Of a DNA stretch of 64,000 bases, positions 53,778 to 62,336 are shown piece after piece. The stretch comes from Bacteroidales bacterium (lineage in GTDB: Bacteria > Bacteroidota > Bacteroidia > Bacteroidales > Marinilabiliaceae). The DNA is taken from contig SUWW01000005.1 of the NCBI GenBank assembly GCA_015061285.1, forward strand, positions 17,072-81,071. The letters are read 5' to 3'. Numbering within the stretch: the stretch's first letter is position 1; each line of letters begins with the position of its first letter. The position numbers and the translations under genes were made by a program. The notes under the pieces were generated by a model. The model saw only the letters and a list, made by a program, of their open reading frames with translations, did not search any database and was not told the DNA's origin.

Positions 53778-54551
53778 TTAGTTTTTCTTTATGCTGTCTA
53801 CGAATGCTTTTATCGACTCTTCAGAAACGCCATTTGTTTTGATATGGTTTACAAAAGCAGTGCCGATGATAGCGCCCGAAGCGTGTGCACAAGCATGACG
53901 GAAACCTTCGTTGTCTTTCACACCGAAGCCAATCATACGCTTGTTTTTTAGTCCAAGCGACGAGACGTGGTCGAAGTAGCGGCTTCGATAATCTTCGCTT
54001 GTTTTGATGTTGCCCGTTATACCAGCCGAAGCTACCATATAAATAAAACCATCGGCATTGGCATCGAGGAATTTCATGCGTTCGTCGGGTGTTTGAGGTG
54101 CGATAAGAGGTATGTTGCGTAGACCATATTTATCGAAAAGAGTCTTGTAGTTGTCGAGATACTCTTGCCATGGAAGGTCGGGCACGATGAGCGCATCTAC
54201 GCCGCAGTTGGCTGCATCGCGAAGGAAATTTTCAACACCATAGTGCATGATAGGATTTATATATCCCATCAGCGTGACGGGTATGGTTATGGACTTGCGC
54301 ATATCCTTCAATTGCGTCATAAGCACATGAAGTGTCATGCCGTTGTTGAGGGCATCGAGACTTGCGCGTTGAATTACAGGACCATCGGCCAAAGGGTCGG
54401 AAAAAGGCATACCAATCTCTACAAAGTCAACGCCAGCTTTTTGCAAGCCAGTGAGCACCGCCATGGTGTCGTTGAGATTTGGGTATCCTGCTGTAAAATA
54501 GATAGATAGCAATCCATCTTTTTTGCTGAATATATCGTCGATTCTATTCAT
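53778..54551 (-). CDS. trpA: Tryptophan synthase alpha chain
   Basis: Cleaves indole-3-glycerol phosphate to indole and glyceraldehyde-3-phosphate within the alpha2beta2 complex. The signature VDFVEIGMPFSDPLADGPVI near residue 39 carries the catalytic Glu and the DPLADG Asp. ALIVPDLPWQE near 128, FIYMVASAGITG near 168, and IGFGVKDNEGFRHACAHASG near 207 follow. The 257-residue length is normal. It is the last gene of the operon, six bases after trpB. Confidence 0.96.
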   Translation of the reverse strand: MNRIDDIFSKKDGLLSIYFTAGYPNLNDTMAVLTGLQKAGVDFVEIGMPFSDPLADGPVIQRASLDALNNGMTLHVLMTQLKDMRKSITIPVTLMGYINPIMHYGVENFLRDAANCGVDALIVPDLPWQEYLDNYKTLFDKYGLRNIPLIAPQTPDERMKFLDANADGFIYMVASAGITGNIKTSEDYRSRYFDHVSSLGLKNKRMIGFGVKDNEGFRHACAHASGAIIGTAFVNHIKTNGVSEESIKAFVDSIKKN

Positions 54552-54556
54552 CGGTT

Positions 54557-55744
54557 CTATTTATCAAAAAAACGTTTCATATAAGTAGCCATATCTTTAT
54601 CGCCTCTGCCCGAGATGGTCACCACCACATTGTCGTCCTTCTTGAATTTCAGCTTAGGTAGTGCGGCCAACGCATGCGACGATTCGAGAGCTGGAATAAT
54701 GCCCTCTTTCATAGTTAAGAGACGAGCAGCAGCGAGAGCTTCGTCATCGGTAGCAGAGAGAACGGTTTCGCGTCCACAATGAGCGAGGTATGCGTGCAAC
54801 GGACCTACACCGGGATAATCCAACCCAGCCGAGATAGAGTATGGCTCTACAATCTGCCCATCATCGGTTTGCATAAGCATAGTGCGGCTTCCATGAATGA
54901 TGCCTTCGGTGCCACGTGCTATGCTGGCTGCAGTCTCGCCGCTGTCGAGGCCAAGACCGCCCGCTTCTACAGCAATAAGTTTTACGCTCTCATCGTCGAG
55001 GAAGTTGTAGAACGAGCCTGCAGCATTGCTTCCACCGCCGATGCACGCTATCACATAGTCGGGAAGTTCATTGCCGGTGTGCTCCTTGAGTTGCTCGCGC
55101 ATCTCTTTGCTAATAATACTTTGCAGACGAGCAACGAGGTCGGGATAAGGGTGAGGACCAACCACCGAACCAATGACGTAGAAAGTGTCTTCGGGATTCG
55201 AGATCCAGTCGCGCAGGGCTTCGTTGGTGGCATCTTTCAGAGTGCAGTTGCCGCTTGTAGCAGGCACCACCTCGGCGCCGAGCATACGCATGCGAGCCAC
55301 GTTAGGCGCTTGGCGTTCAATGTCGAGCGCGCCCATATATACTTGGCATTTCATATCGAGCAATGCGCATGCTGTAGCGGTAGCCACACCATGTTGTCCT
55401 GCGCCAGTTTCGGCGATGATGCGCGTCTTGCCCATCATCTTAGCCATAATCACTTGGCCAATAGCATTGTTGATTTTATGAGCTCCCGTGTGAGCCAAAT
55501 CTTCGCGTTTCAAATAGATATTGGTGCTATATATATCAGATAGCTTTTCGGCGTATGTTAGTGGAGTAGGACGTCCAACATAGTCTTTCATCAACTGCGT
55601 AAATAGCTTCTGAAATTCATCAGATGCAAGAATTTTCAGGTAGTTCTGACGCAAATTCTCCACATTGGGGTAGAGCATTTCGGGAACCCAAGCGCCCCCA
55701 AAATGGCCATACATACCATTATCGCTTACAGAATATTTTCCCAT
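54557..55744 (-). CDS. trpB: Tryptophan synthase beta chain
   Basis: Condenses indole with serine to tryptophan using pyridoxal phosphate. The PLP lysine is in LAHTGAHKINNAIGQVIMAK near residue 87, and the phosphate-binding glycine loop in ACIGGGSNAAGSFYNFLDD near 230. GRPTPLTYAEKLSD and ETGAGQHGVATATACALL are as in the trpB1 group. At 395 residues it has the usual length. It lies between trpF and trpA, 27 bp after trpF. Confidence 0.97.
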   Translation of the reverse strand: MGKYSVSDNGMYGHFGGAWVPEMLYPNVENLRQNYLKILASDEFQKLFTQLMKDYVGRPTPLTYAEKLSDIYSTNIYLKREDLAHTGAHKINNAIGQVIMAKMMGKTRIIAETGAGQHGVATATACALLDMKCQVYMGALDIERQAPNVARMRMLGAEVVPATSGNCTLKDATNEALRDWISNPEDTFYVIGSVVGPHPYPDLVARLQSIISKEMREQLKEHTGNELPDYVIACIGGGSNAAGSFYNFLDDESVKLIAVEAGGLGLDSGETAASIARGTEGIIHGSRTMLMQTDDGQIVEPYSISAGLDYPGVGPLHAYLAHCGRETVLSATDDEALAAARLLTMKEGIIPALESSHALAALPKLKFKKDDNVVVTISGRGDKDMATYMKRFFDK

Positions 55745-55771
55745 CGGATAGTTATGAATTGTTATGTTTTT

Positions 55772-56410
55772 TTACTGTGACTTTTTGATTTTGGCAAGAG
55801 CTTTATGTAGCAATTCGTAGTCTTTTATGCCAGGTGCAAGTTCGAATCGGCTATTTAGGTCGATAGCATAGGCACCACTTTGTGCGGCTACGTTAATATT
55901 GTCTATACTTATGCCGCCAGAGAGAAACCAAGGCTTTCGGAGTGGTTGACGCAAAATGAGTTGCCAATCGAACTCTTTGCCAGAACCGCCAAAATTGGGA
56001 GTCTTAGTATCGAATAGATAGTAGTCTACATAGTCTTCGTATGACCAGATGTGGTCGAAGTCGTGTTCGTCTTCAATGCTGAAAGCCTTGATTACTTCAA
56101 AACCCGATTCTCGCAGTGTGTGGCATAGCTCAGGTTTCTCGTTGCCGTGCAGTTGTATGGTCTGAAGGCCATAAGTAGCTGCCGTTTGACGAATTTCGGT
56201 TTCTGTGCTATTTACAAACACACCAACTCTGTGAACCCTTGAAGGAATTATGCTCAGCATATCAGGTTTTACCTTGCCGACCACATATCGCGGCGATTTG
56301 GGGTAGAAGATAAAACCCACATAATCGGGTTCAAGGAAGAGAATGCGGCATAGGTTGTCGATGTCGGTTAAGCCGCAAATTTTGATTTTTACTTGGCTGC
56401 GTTTTTCCAT
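55772..56410 (-). CDS. trpF: Phosphoribosylanthranilate isomerase
   Basis: Isomerises phosphoribosylanthranilate to CdRP. The N-terminal KIKICGLTDIDNLCRI contains the catalytic Cys, and GFIFYPKSPRYV follows; the catalytic Asp is in the region YLFDTKTPNFGGSGKEFDWQ near residue 132, with FLSGGISIDNINVAAQSGAY near 162. The 212-residue size is normal. Its start lies 22 bp inside the trpC 3' end, a short overlap that keeps both genes intact. Confidence 0.95.
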   Translation of the reverse strand: MEKRSQVKIKICGLTDIDNLCRILFLEPDYVGFIFYPKSPRYVVGKVKPDMLSIIPSRVHRVGVFVNSTETEIRQTAATYGLQTIQLHGNEKPELCHTLRESGFEVIKAFSIEDEHDFDHIWSYEDYVDYYLFDTKTPNFGGSGKEFDWQLILRQPLRKPWFLSGGISIDNINVAAQSGAYAIDLNSRFELAPGIKDYELLHKALAKIKKSQ

Positions 56411-57192
56411 GCTAATGAATATTTATTGCAGAAGTCGATACACATTTCCCCGGGATTTTCACATTTCATGAACGTTTCGCCTATCAAGAATCCATCGAAT
56501 CCTTCGCTGCGTAGATGTATCATGTCGTCGATACTACGTATGCCGCTTTCTGAGATTCGAGGCATCTCTTTGGGCAAGAGATGGCTAACTCTGATAGAGC
56601 GCTCGAGATCGACTTCGAATGTACGCAAATCGCGATTATTTATGCCTGCTACAGTTACTCCTTCGGCTACATAATCTGTTTCGTCCTCATTATGAAGTTC
56701 TAAAAGCACTTCCATGCCAAGTTCTTGGGCAAGGCGGGCAAAACGTTTCACTTCGTCGCGAGATAGTATAGCCGCAATAAGCAGAATTGCAGAGGCTCCG
56801 TTGGCGCGTGCCTCCACAATCTGATATTCGTCGATTATGAAATCTTTTCTGAGTATAGGTATTTTAACCGATGCTACGGCTTCGCGAAGGTCTGCTATAG
56901 AGCCTCCAAAAAAGTCGATGTCTGTCAGACAAGATATGGCACTTACTCCAGCTTGCTCGTAGAGTGGTGCAACATCTTTGGGCGAAATAGCACCTTGGTG
57001 TATCAAGCCTTTAGATGGTGATTGACGTTTGAACTCGGCTATTATACCATTGCGCTCACGTATTCCGAGTGCAAAAGGCAATGTTTGAGGCGCATCGTCG
57101 AGTTGGCGTTCAAGCAAGGCAAGCGGTTGCTTCTTTTTGAGTTCGGCAACAACCTCTCGCTTTCGAGCTACTATTTTGTCGAGGTAGTTCAT
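56389..57192 (-). CDS. trpC: Indole-3-glycerol phosphate synthase
   Basis: Closes the ring of CdRP to indole-3-glycerol phosphate. The catalytic Glu-Phe-Lys region is GIIAEFKRQSPSKGLIH near residue 48. ILRKDFIIDEYQIVEARANG near 113, EVLLELHNEDETD near 160, and VAGINNRDLRTFEVDL near 180 follow, with ESGIRSIDDM close to the end. At 267 residues it is a stand-alone enzyme, not fused to trpF. It begins one base before the trpD stop region. Confidence 0.95.
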   Translation of the reverse strand: MNYLDKIVARKREVVAELKKKQPLALLERQLDDAPQTLPFALGIRERNGIIAEFKRQSPSKGLIHQGAISPKDVAPLYEQAGVSAISCLTDIDFFGGSIADLREAVASVKIPILRKDFIIDEYQIVEARANGASAILLIAAILSRDEVKRFARLAQELGMEVLLELHNEDETDYVAEGVTVAGINNRDLRTFEVDLERSIRVSHLLPKEMPRISESGIRSIDDMIHLRSEGFDGFLIGETFMKCENPGEMCIDFCNKYSLAWKNAAK

Positions 57193-57193
57193 C

Positions 57194-58201
57194 TTATGAG
57201 TTTAGTTCTATAAACTTTTTGAATGCTGCAAGAGCCTTTTTGCTTTCGAGAGATTCTCGCGCAATGGCAACGCATTCAAGAATATCCTTTTGAGGATCAA
57301 GCGTTTGAATGGCAAATGCCGAATTTGCCAAAACAACCTCTTTATGGTCGATTTTTGAAGATCCTTCGAGTACTGCGTCGAATAATTTTACTGCCTCTTC
57401 TTTCGTAGCACCGCCTTCGAGGTTTTTAGCGTCAGCAATGTTGAGTTTTAGGTCGCTTGGCTTAAATATTTTTTCGTATCTGTTGTTGGTGATTTTGAAA
57501 TCGCCTGTGAGTGATATTTCGTCGTAGCCATCGATGCTTGTTTCGATGCAATAATCTATGCCAAGTTTTTGGTATACAGCATTATAAAGACGCATCTGGT
57601 TGAGGTTTGCCACGCCCAAAAGTTGGCATTTCGGTAGCGATGGATTGACAATCGGGCCGAGCAAATTGAAGCAAGTTGGGAATTGCAATGCCTTACGTAT
57701 TGGCGCAACAAACTTCATGGCACGAGCAAAAAGTGGTGCATGTAAATATGCAATGTTTGCCTCGTCGAGCGATCGTTGTAGCTTGTCTCGGTCGTTGGTG
57801 AACTTCACGCCGTGTTCTTCGATCACATTTGATGCTCCACTGACCGAAGTGGCAGCATAATTACCATGCTTAACAACCTTATAACCAGCGCCTGCAACAA
57901 CAAAGCAAGCGCAAGTAGAGATGTTGAACGTGTTCTTTTGGTCGCCACCAGTGCCCACAATGTCGATATATTTATCGGCATCGAGTACGGCAGGAATGCC
58001 CGTTTCAAGAATGCCATCGCGGAATCCGAGAAGTTCGTCTATGGTGATACCTCGCATCTGCAATCCCGTCAAAAAGGCGGTTATCTGCTCGTTGGGTATC
58101 TCTTCTTTAGTAATACTAATAAGTATTTCTTTGGTCTCCTCGCGAGTAAACTCCAAATGACTCAGCATTCGGGCGAGAATGTCTTTCATAATTATAGCCA
58201 T
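57194..58201 (-). CDS. trpD: Anthranilate phosphoribosyltransferase
   Basis: Transfers phosphoribosyl from PRPP to anthranilate. The PRPP-binding motif is DIVGTGGDQKNTFNISTCAC near residue 84, and KHGNYAATSVSGASNVIEEH near 112. APIRKALQFPTCFNLLGPIV is near 165, and TGDFKITNN and LEGGATKEEAVKLF lie further on. The start may be the ATG at 58201 or the second Met four codons later. Length 335 residues. It is separate from trpG, unlike the fused form in some gamma-proteobacteria. Confidence 0.95.
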   Translation of the reverse strand: MAIIMKDILARMLSHLEFTREETKEILISITKEEIPNEQITAFLTGLQMRGITIDELLGFRDGILETGIPAVLDADKYIDIVGTGGDQKNTFNISTCACFVVAGAGYKVVKHGNYAATSVSGASNVIEEHGVKFTNDRDKLQRSLDEANIAYLHAPLFARAMKFVAPIRKALQFPTCFNLLGPIVNPSLPKCQLLGVANLNQMRLYNAVYQKLGIDYCIETSIDGYDEISLTGDFKITNNRYEKIFKPSDLKLNIADAKNLEGGATKEEAVKLFDAVLEGSSKIDHKEVVLANSAFAIQTLDPQKDILECVAIARESLESKKALAAFKKFIELNS

Positions 58202-58214
58202 AATGATAAGTATG

Positions 58215-58778
58215 TTAGTGGTTTATAAAATTACTTATGATGTTTTTCCCTTCGGGCGTAAGCACCGATTCGGGGTGAAATTGAATGCCTCGAATGTCGA
58301 ACGTCTTGTGGCGAATTGCCATGATATAACCCTCAGGACTTGTGGCTGTTACCTCTAAGCACGAAGGCAAATTTGCATTGTCGACAACCCACGAATGGTA
58401 ACGTCCAACAAGGATTTCATTGGGAAGATTGCGGAATATGTAGTCGTCGGCTACAATTTTGGCTGGTGTTTGAACTCCGTGGTAGACGTCCGAAAGGTTA
58501 GTGAGTTTTGCTCCGAAGTATTCACCAATTGCCTGATGACCAAGACATACACCTAAAATTGGTTTCTTATCCTTATAGGTTTCTATGACTTTGAGTAAGA
58601 GACCCGCTTCGGAAGGAATGCCTGGTCCTGGCGAGAGTACAATTTTGTCGAACTTCTCAAGTTCGCTCATCTCAAATTGGTCGTTTCTATACACAGCTAC
58701 TTCGGTGTTAAGTTCCTTCAGTAGGTGCGAAAGATTGTATGTAAATGAATCGTAATTATCTATTATTACAAGTTTCAT
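58215..58778 (-). CDS. trpG: Anthranilate synthase glutamine amidotransferase component
   Basis: Supplies ammonia from glutamine to TrpE. The class I glutamine amidotransferase triad is visible: Cys in PILGVCLGHQAIGEYFG near residue 79, His and Glu in GIQFHPESVLTPEGKNI near 168. IIDNYDSFTYNLSHLLKEL opens the protein and VLSPGPGIPSEAG is near 49. 187 residues is normal for the stand-alone domain. It lies 27 bp after trpE. Confidence 0.96.
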   Translation of the reverse strand: MKLVIIDNYDSFTYNLSHLLKELNTEVAVYRNDQFEMSELEKFDKIVLSPGPGIPSEAGLLLKVIETYKDKKPILGVCLGHQAIGEYFGAKLTNLSDVYHGVQTPAKIVADDYIFRNLPNEILVGRYHSWVVDNANLPSCLEVTATSPEGYIMAIRHKTFDIRGIQFHPESVLTPEGKNIISNFINH

Positions 58779-58805
58779 AAAACGAATAAAATCAATGGTT
58801 TATGA

Positions 58806-60233
58806 TTACATTTCTTCGGCCATAAATATGGCTTTGCGCAATGCTCCAAGTTTGTTGTTGACCTCTTGCAGCTCATAATCTTCATTACTTTTTGCTACAA
58901 TACCTCCTCCAGCTTGAAACCAAAGTTCATTGTTGCGGCTAACGAAAGTGCGTATGGTTATGGCTTGATTGAGAGAACCATCGAAGCCAATCATACCTAT
59001 GCAACCGCCGTATGCACCACGATTGTGCGGCTCTATTTCGGAAATAAGTTGCATTGCTCTGACCTTAGGAGCACCCGAAAGCGTACCCGCAGGGAAAGTG
59101 TCGATGAGCGTCTTTATAGGGTCGGCGCCTTCGTTGAGTTTGCCACTTACACGACTAACTAAATGAATCACATGACTGTAGTATTGCATCTCTTTGTAGA
59201 AATCAACTTTCACATCGTGGCAGTTGCGGCTGAGGTCGTTGCGGGCAAGATCAACAAGCATGACGTGTTCGGCATTCTCTTTGGGGTCGTTGCGTAAGTA
59301 TTGCGCATTCTTGGCATCTTGATCGGGGTCGCCCGTGCGTTTGGTTGTGCCAGCTATTGGATCTATGTATGCTTTGCGTTCTCTACCATCTATTCTACAA
59401 TGCGTTTCGGGCGATGAACCGAAGATGCGAAAACCGCCCATGTCGAAGTAGAACAGATAAGGCGAAGGGTTAATGCTACGCAGAGCGCGATAGAGTTTGA
59501 AATCGTCGCCTTCGTAATGTTGCACAAAGCGGCGTGAGAGTACAATCTGGAAAACATCGCCTCGTAAACAATGTGCTATGCCTTTACGAATATTGGCTTT
59601 ATGCTCTTCATCGGTCAGTGGACTTGTGGTTTCTCCTATGGGATGAAAGTCGTACGATGGAATGTTGTTGCGGTTAATCAATTTCTCTATGACGTCAATT
59701 TCGCTCGGCTCTCCTTCGCCTATTAGGTTTATGATATGCATCTGATTTTTGAAGTGGTCGAATGCCACTATCGATTTGAAGAGTACGTATAGCACATCGG
59801 GAGCATCATTGCGTTCTTGGGTTTCATCTTTCACTGCTATGTTTTCAAAATATCTAACAGCGTTAAATGAAGTGTAGCCAAACAATCCGCAGTGCTCTCC
59901 ATTTCCTTCGATAGCAAATGCATTCAAGAATTCGTTTATGGCATCGTCGGTGCCGTAGCTACGCGTAATGTCGCGTGTAATAGTTTTATTGTCTGGGAAT
60001 TCCAATGTTGCTTTGCCGTGTGATATAGCCACTTGAGCTATCGGGTGGATGCCTATGTATGAGCGAGCGTTGTCGCCTCCATGATAATCCGAGCTCTCCA
60101 TTAGCGCGCTGCGAGTGTATTGGTCGCGCAGTCGCATATATATGCTCACTGGCGTGTACAAGTCGCCAAGGATAGACTTAGCTTCGGTCTTGTATTTATA
60201 TTTTGTATTCATATCTATGTTGTTATTTATCAA
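58806..60233 (-). CDS. trpE: Anthranilate synthase component I
   Basis: Converts chorismate to anthranilate. The feedback-site region is ALMESSDYHGGDNARSYIGI near residue 39, a version of the LLES motif that binds tryptophan in other TrpE proteins. The chorismate-binding core includes VFQIVLSRRFVQ near 226, IFGSSPETHCRID near 270, DPIAGTTKRTGDPDQDAKNA, and LVDLARNDLSRNC, with TFPAGTLSGAPKVRAMQLI near 376 and GAYGGCIGMIGFDGSLNQAI. 475 residues. It is the first structural gene, 22 bp after the leader terminator. A second possible start is the ATG seven codons later. Confidence 0.96.
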   Translation of the reverse strand: MINNNIDMNTKYKYKTEAKSILGDLYTPVSIYMRLRDQYTRSALMESSDYHGGDNARSYIGIHPIAQVAISHGKATLEFPDNKTITRDITRSYGTDDAINEFLNAFAIEGNGEHCGLFGYTSFNAVRYFENIAVKDETQERNDAPDVLYVLFKSIVAFDHFKNQMHIINLIGEGEPSEIDVIEKLINRNNIPSYDFHPIGETTSPLTDEEHKANIRKGIAHCLRGDVFQIVLSRRFVQHYEGDDFKLYRALRSINPSPYLFYFDMGGFRIFGSSPETHCRIDGRERKAYIDPIAGTTKRTGDPDQDAKNAQYLRNDPKENAEHVMLVDLARNDLSRNCHDVKVDFYKEMQYYSHVIHLVSRVSGKLNEGADPIKTLIDTFPAGTLSGAPKVRAMQLISEIEPHNRGAYGGCIGMIGFDGSLNQAITIRTFVSRNNELWFQAGGGIVAKSNEDYELQEVNNKLGALRKAIFMAEEM

Positions 60234-60254
60234 TTATCGACTTTACGTATGATT

Positions 60255-60292
60255 CAAAAAAGAAAGCCCTACCAAGAAATCTCGGTAGGGCT
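60255..60292 (-). terminator. trp leader terminator (attenuator)
   Basis: On the minus strand AGCCCTACC (60284-60292) pairs perfectly with GGTAGGGCT (60265-60273), followed by TTCTTTTTT at 60256-60264. It lies between the leader peptide and trpE, 22 bp before the trpE start. Its 5' arm continues into CCGAGATT (60278-60285), complementary to an earlier leader segment. Confidence 0.93.
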
Positions 60293-60342
60293 CTGTATTT
60301 TACTGAACAATGGGAATGTCAATAAACCTCATCTCCGAGATT
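60278..60342 (-). promoter_or_regulatory. trp leader antiterminator pairing
   Basis: AATCTCGG (60335-60342), inside the end of the leader peptide coding region, is the exact complement of CCGAGATT (60278-60285), which shares CC-G bases with the 5' arm of the terminator. The 8-bp pairing would exclude terminator formation. A ribosome stalled at the Trp codons (60359-60367) would leave this segment free; one reaching the stop codon (60329-60331) would cover it. Confidence 0.75.
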
Positions 60343-60382
60343 GGAAATAAGACTTACGCCACCACCATATGTTATTGTACAT
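60329..60382 (-). CDS. trpL: trp operon leader peptide
   Basis: A 17-residue reading frame, MYNNIWWWRKSYFQSRR, runs from ATG 60382 to TGA 60331-60329. It contains three consecutive TGG codons (60367-60359). Three Trp in 17 residues is hardly expected by chance in a gap just upstream of trpE. The peptide is followed by an attenuator hairpin and preceded by a promoter, the order of the trpL leader of enteric bacteria. It would act as a sensor of charged tRNA-Trp, not as a product. The assignment rests on sequence arrangement alone. Confidence 0.88.
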   Translation of the reverse strand: MYNNIWWWRKSYFQSRR

Positions 60383-60411
60383 CTGATTCATTTTTCGTTT
60401 TTTCGATGCGA

Positions 60412-60443
60412 CAAATATCAGTTAATTTTTGCTAAAGCACAAA
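60412..60443 (-). promoter_or_regulatory. Promoter of the trp operon
   Basis: On the minus strand a TTTG (60440-60443) is followed about 20 bp later by GATATTTG (60412-60419), close to the Bacteroidetes -33 TTTG / -7 TAnnTTTG pair. Transcription would begin roughly 20-25 bp before the leader-peptide ATG at 60382. Confidence 0.6.
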
Positions 60444-60549
60444 TGGATTTTATTATTTACGTATAACGCGTAACGAAAACGTAGTGTTGCATGTAATAAA
60501 AGTCATTTTGCTGCTTTCAAGTCAATTATTGCGTTACGAGTGATAATTA

Positions 60550-61032
60550 TTATTCTTTCATAATCAGAACCACAGCGTATGCCGACGCACCTGTGCCTTC
60601 GCCTTCAAACGAGAGTTTTTCCGTAGTTGTAGCCTTCACCGAAATGCGATCATCATCGATGCCGATAGCTTGGGCTATTTCATGTTGCATTTGCGGGATG
60701 AGGTCCTTGAGTTTTGGCTTTTGCATAGCTATTGTGCTATCAACATTACTTACGCGATAGCCCTTTTCTGCAATGATTTCAACGCAGCGACGCAAAAGTT
60801 TGCGGCTATCTATGCCTTCAAAGTCCTTACTGTTATCTGGGAAATGGAAACCAATGTCGCGCATAGCAGCAGCGCCAAGTATCGCATCGCAGATGGCGTG
60901 CAATAGGACATCGCCGTCAGAATGTGCTACCCAACCCTTTTCGTATGGTATTTTCACTCCACCGATAGTAAGTGGTAGCCCAGCTTCGAGACGATGGACG
61001 TCATATCCGTAACCAACTCTAATATCGAGCAT
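60550..61032 (-). CDS. ispF: 2-C-methyl-D-erythritol 2,4-cyclodiphosphate synthase
   Basis: Cyclises CDP-ME-2-phosphate in the MEP isoprenoid pathway, as a homotrimer with a bound divalent metal. VGYGYDVHRL at the start contains the metal ligands Asp and His (DVH), and HSDGDVLLHAICDAILGAAA near residue 35 the rest of the signature. DIGFHFPDNSKDFEGIDSRK follows, with NVDSTIAMQKPKL near 98 and ISVKATTTEKLSFEGEGTGA near 132. The 160-residue length is standard. It is 18 bp after porV on the same strand. Confidence 0.96.
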   Translation of the reverse strand: MLDIRVGYGYDVHRLEAGLPLTIGGVKIPYEKGWVAHSDGDVLLHAICDAILGAAAMRDIGFHFPDNSKDFEGIDSRKLLRRCVEIIAEKGYRVSNVDSTIAMQKPKLKDLIPQMQHEIAQAIGIDDDRISVKATTTEKLSFEGEGTGASAYAVVLIMKE

Positions 61033-61050
61033 ATCTAAGAATATAAATAC

Positions 61051-62250
61051 TTATCGTTTGTTATTTCTGCCATTCGAGGTTCCACCCATATTGAACGCTT
61101 TACCGAGGTCGAAGCCAAGGGTGATGCGTATCGTATTGGCAAGTGCGCTATTGGCATTTGAATTGCCTACCGAGAATATGTATGATACGGCCAAATCTAT
61201 CATTTGATATTTAAGACCTCCACCAATGGTAGCATATTTCAAATTTCCTTTGTTCTCGTGGTTATAGTGATAACCGCCGCGTGCGAAGAAAAGGTTGTTG
61301 TAGGAATATTCTATACCGCCTTGAATATCAATTTCTTGAAGTTCCTCTTTGCCGCCATTAGGTGCGTCGTTGAAAGAGTGGAATATTGCCGACACAACTG
61401 ATTGATCGTAGTATGCCATTTTGCGTGAATATGCATCATCGGCTTCTTCGCCGTCGGTGTAACGGTATGTAGGTGTAGGTACAAGTAATTTGTTGAAGTC
61501 TACTGTAGCGCCCACTTTATTGTATCGGTCTAATTCGTATTCGAAGCCAGCACCAATGCGCATGTTGGCAGGTAAGTATTCGTTGGTAGCACCATTGTCG
61601 TAAGTGATTTTGGTACCTATGTTTGATATGTTTATACCAGCCATAAAGGTGGCGTTGTTGCCGCCCAAATGAAGGGGTTTATTGTAGTAAAATGCGAGGT
61701 CGGCCGCGAAAGCATTTCCAGCCGAAAAACCGTCATCGTCTTGCTGAAATCCGAGGTCGGAATGTATATATCTCAATGCTACAGCGCCCGAGAAATTGTT
61801 TGATAGTAGTATTGAATATGCTCCATCAATGCAGAATTCGTTAGGCTTATACGTACCAGTGGTGTTGCCATCGTCATCGGTGAAGATGAGGTCGCCAAGC
61901 GAGAAGTAACGTATTGACGCACTTATTGTTTGACGTTTATCGAAACGATAATAGCCTGCTAAATAGAAGAGGTTGATGTCGTTAACAAGTTTGCGCAGCC
62001 AAGGTGTAACTGAGAGAGAGACACCGCTTCGGCTTTCCATAAAAGCATATTTAGCTGGATTCCAATATTGAGAATTTACGTCAGGCGATGTAGCTACACC
62101 AGCATCACCCATTGACGTGCCTCGTGCTTCGGGGGCGATATTGAGCATTTGCACGCTCGAAGGAATAGGGTTATAGTCGTTTTGTGCGATGCTTGTTATG
62201 CTTATAGTGGTTAATGTGGCTATGAGGCATAGAGTTTTTGCATTTTTCAT
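61051..62250 (-). CDS. porV: Type IX secretion outer-membrane protein PorV
   Basis: A 399-residue outer-membrane beta barrel (FadL-like fold) with signal peptide ending TSIAQ. PorV is the shuttle that hands type IX substrates to the PorU sortase. The family opening MLNIAPEARGTSMGDAGVAT and SQYWNPAKYAFM are present near residue 34; the rest alternates beta strands (FARGGYHYNHENKGNLKYAT, LKYQMIDLAVSYIFSVGNSN) and ends with NTIRITLGFDLG. It lies 86 bp after porU, the usual gene order in this phylum. Confidence 0.9.
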   Translation of the reverse strand: MKNAKTLCLIATLTTISITSIAQNDYNPIPSSVQMLNIAPEARGTSMGDAGVATSPDVNSQYWNPAKYAFMESRSGVSLSVTPWLRKLVNDINLFYLAGYYRFDKRQTISASIRYFSLGDLIFTDDDGNTTGTYKPNEFCIDGAYSILLSNNFSGAVALRYIHSDLGFQQDDDGFSAGNAFAADLAFYYNKPLHLGGNNATFMAGINISNIGTKITYDNGATNEYLPANMRIGAGFEYELDRYNKVGATVDFNKLLVPTPTYRYTDGEEADDAYSRKMAYYDQSVVSAIFHSFNDAPNGGKEELQEIDIQGGIEYSYNNLFFARGGYHYNHENKGNLKYATIGGGLKYQMIDLAVSYIFSVGNSNANSALANTIRITLGFDLGKAFNMGGTSNGRNNKR

Positions 62251-62336
62251 TTCTATATTGTTCTATCTTTTTGATTTTTGATAAGGTTATAATTATCGCG
62301 TTAAACGTATCAACGCATTTCTCGTGTTTTTATTGT

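Noticed and set aside
56389-56410. trpC/trpF overlap as a frameshift or fusion error
   Set aside because: Both proteins have normal ends; a short translational-coupling overlap explains it.
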